Assembly: GCA_016630955.3 (NCBI GenBank)
Contig: CM049992.1
Location: 868,001 to 932,000, forward strand
Direction of reading: 5' to 3'
Length of the DNA: 64,000 bases
From: Didymella arachidicola
Taxonomy: Eukaryota; Ascomycota; Dothideomycetes; Pleosporales; Didymellaceae
This document shows, one piece after another, positions 61,759-64,000 of this stretch; the first letter of the stretch is position 1; each line of letters begins with the position of its first letter. The notes beneath the pieces are model-generated. The model was not told the origin of the DNA and did not search any database. It was given only the letters and a program-made list of their open reading frames with translations. A program made the position numbers and the translations under genes.

Positions 61759-63608
61759 TCAGTCTCCACCAACCCTCTCATAACTCCCCCTTCCCACAAC
61801 TTCCCTATCCGCCATGACCCGCGCATCCTCTCTTCCCTTCTCCACATCCAGCATCCACAACAACGGAGCAGGCAACACAACCAGCACCGCCAAAAAGATA
61901 AACGCCGGGCGAATACTACCGGCATGATCAACAATATACCCCACGAGCGCAGGCCCAAACGCACTACTCCCCTTATCCGTGACAGCATACAGAGCAAAGA
62001 AGCTCGCCTCGCTGCCCTCAGGAATAAGCGGTGCATACACGGACCTCGCATATGAGCTGATGCCGCCCATGACAACGCCATGGATAACCGCAATGGGATA
62101 AATCTCCCAGGCCTTCTGCAATCCAATGACACCGAGGCGCTGGAAGGCCGGGATAAAGCCCAAGAGACCGTAGAGCGGGATGATTTCCATGCCCGCTACG
62201 CACAGCAATAGGACGGTTTTGGCTTGCAGGGAAAAGCGCGCTGCGACGCGGGGCCAGATGAATGCGCCGATGATGCCGGAACCGATCGATGTAATGGAGA
62301 GCAGCGCGATGGCGATGGTGCTCATGTGCAGTTCTGTGCGCGCAAAGAGCACGGCGGTGCCGGAGATGGTTGCGACGGCGTCGGAGAGGAGAAACCAGCT
62401 GATGAGGAAGAGGAGTGTTTGGCGCAGGCGGATGGCACGGCGGAGCGTGTTCCAGAACGAGCCGAGAGAGAAGGTCAGGTAGTAGAAGAAGCGCTTGAGC
62501 TTCGTTGGTGGCTTGCCGTGGGAGTAGTCGCGAGTTGTTGGCAATGGTGTGCCAGGACGTGGCCGCAGCCAGAGGAGAGTCGGTATGGTGAAGACGGCCC
62601 ACCATAGGCCTACGACGAAGAGGATGACGCGCATGGATATGGTTGGGTGGGCCTTGCCGAAGTCGGTCTTGCTGAATCCAAAGAGAATGCCAATGGCGAT
62701 AATTTGGACGAAGACGGCCGCAATGTACCCGTAGCCGACGCCTTTGCTGGATATGACCGCAGATCGTTTAAGATCTTTGGCAAGCTTCTCTGGGTTGGCA
62801 CGGCGCACACCACTGTCGCCATTCGGGTTGAAGCTTTCAAGTTCCTGATCGAGGGAGGTAGAAGACTCGGAGTTGAACAATTTTAGACCAGACTCGGTTG
62901 GATGATTGGCAACTAGCAGTGGTAGGAAAGCATTCAGTAGAACGAAAGAGAAGCCCAGGCTGGTAACGCCGAGAATAACCAGGACTGGGGCAAGGTAGTA
63001 TATCGAAGGCGATATGAAGAGGAAAAGCATGCTGACAACCGATCCAGTGTAGGCACATATCATGAGCATCTTTTTACGGTATGGCCCTGCGTAGATTAAA
63101 CATCAGCGGTGATTAGTCCATGAATGCGAAAGACATACCGTGATCGGCAAAGGAGCTGAACAGCACTAGAACAATAGCCTGTACAAGGACAGCAGCCGAA
63201 AAGGTGTACAACGAGAAGCTACTTGTCGACAAGTCCTTGCCCAACAATCTTATCATGCACTGCCCTTTCTGACCATCTGTGGTCCCATTGTCGGCACGAA
63301 TCCGGACACTTCCGGTGTGCTCGACGCAAGGCTTCGACCTGTCAGAGAAGAAATGACCATTCTCTCTGGCGAGCTGCTCAAGAACTACTGGAAGGAATGC
63401 GCCTTTAAAAGTCAGCACGCGTGCTCATGTTGGGCTCGCCCGGAAACGCACCAACAGCGACCACCGCAAATACTTCGGCCGCAATGGGGTAAGCATACCA
63501 GCCATTTAGCTCTCTTGTGGTCGTCGGACTGGTGTCTTCGCCCTCGTAGCGCACTCTTGGCTGCGCTGCGACTCCTTCGTCGTCGTCATCCTGGTAAGAA
63601 TAGGACAT
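61759..63608 (-). CDS. ATG22: Autophagy-related protein 22, vacuolar amino-acid exporter
   Basis: Three exons, 63608..63452, 63402..63139 and 63086..61759, fit exactly in phase (introns of 49 and 52 bp) to give 582 aa. The N-terminal tail is acidic. The first helix region, spliced across intron 1, reads ELNGWYAYPIAAEVFAVVAV followed by GAFLPVVLEQLAREN, the hallmark of Atg22. About twelve transmembrane segments follow, with an MFS-like fold and a cytoplasmic loop containing FNSESSTSLDQELESF. Atg22 works in the vacuolar membrane to release amino acids made by breakdown of autophagic bodies. A LINE begins shortly downstream on the same strand, within what could be the ATG22 3' untranslated region. 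Confidence 0.93.
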
Positions 63609-64000
63609 GTTGAGGTATGTTCACGACATCAAGCAGAGATCGAAGATGACATCGTTGGAGGTGTTAGGGCCGTGGTCATCCGGGAGTGGGTCCTGGTTTC
63701 CCAGTGTGAGGCTGAACTAGGCAGGTTTCGGTTGGTGTGGTGAAGCGCGATCGGTAATCATCGAGCCTCACCCAGCATCTTACTTACCGGCTCTAGCAGG
63801 GATAGTCGCAGCCCTCATATTCTGCGGAGACCAAAACGTGCTGCCTCGACGGAGAAGGCTCCGTGGCGATACAGGTCCGTTTGCCGGCATTAGAAGGCCT
63901 TACTCAAATGCACACGTCGGACAACGGTCGGCGGCCAGTTCTCTCAAACCAACATCTTGAACCAATGAGACACAGCACGCTTTCGTCGTCAAGTCGTCCG
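63609..64000. other. Upstream region of ATG22, window end
   Basis: No gene was seen. This should contain the ATG22 promoter. Confidence 0.4.

Noticed and set aside
1..64000. CRISPR arrays, bacterial-type operons or integrons
   Set aside because: The introns, gene families and element types are fungal. The tandem repeats seen are minisatellites or WD40 units, not spaced CRISPR repeats.
1..64000. tRNA and rRNA genes
   Set aside because: I looked for T-loop and anticodon-arm consensus and for conserved rRNA cores by eye and found none. A covariance-model scan would be decisive.

Overview
The window reads as nuclear DNA of a filamentous ascomycete. Genes are split by short GT-AG introns (mostly 45-60 bp), the proteins match fungal families (Mnn9, Atg22, Zn2Cys6 factor, YAT permease, HET-NACHT-WD40 NLR), and the repeats are Fot1/pogo transposons and a Tad-like LINE. 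The gene styles suggest Dothideomycetes, probably Pleosporales, but that placement is inference. Exon limits below were worked out by hand from splice sites, reading-frame phase and family conservation; no alignment or RNA data were available.

Layout. 1-122 is the terminus of a Fot1/pogo-like element cut by the window edge. 539-6787 holds L-lactate dehydrogenase (minus), a RING/SIM protein resembling the STUbL Slx8 (minus), and divergently the mitochondrial DNA polymerase gamma MIP1 (plus). About 6990-8060 is a degenerate tandem array of a roughly 265-bp unit. 8774-20629 is a nest of transposons: a MITE-like host with 14-bp perfect terminal inverted repeats (TIRs) appears to have received three pogo-type elements. 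They are P0 (8958-16604), which carries an intact HET-NACHT-WD40 NLR gene beside a dead transposase; P1 (16753-18692), dead; and P2 (18730-20576), intact. 22026-25436 holds an MFS transporter and an F-box protein. 28431-33478 holds an amino-acid permease and a Zn2Cys6 regulator. A fourth pogo copy, P3 (33621-35467), has one stop codon.

35645-54014 is a dense housekeeping stretch: mannan polymerase subunit MNN9, a mitochondrial-type conserved protein, a basic conserved protein, glutathione-dependent formaldehyde dehydrogenase SFA1 (five exons, one of only 15 bp), the SF1 helicase HCS1, a disordered coiled-coil protein, a SET-domain protein, and an AhpC/TSA thioredoxin-fold protein. 54015-56013 has no genes. 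56014-61502 is an apparently full-length LINE with two overlapping intact ORFs. It lies just downstream of ATG22 (61759-63608).

The most notable feature is P0. A fungal NLR of the HNWD allorecognition class, with nine nearly identical WD40 units, lies between the TIRs of a pogo-superfamily element. The transposase of that element has decayed (several in-frame stops and a frameshift), while the NLR reading frame is open throughout. All five pogo-type ends share the plan TA|ACGT followed by a doubled GCGAG-containing motif. Decay in the dead copies shows TGG-to-TAG and CAA-to-TAA type changes, as expected of repeat-induced point mutation (RIP). P2 and the LINE show no such damage.
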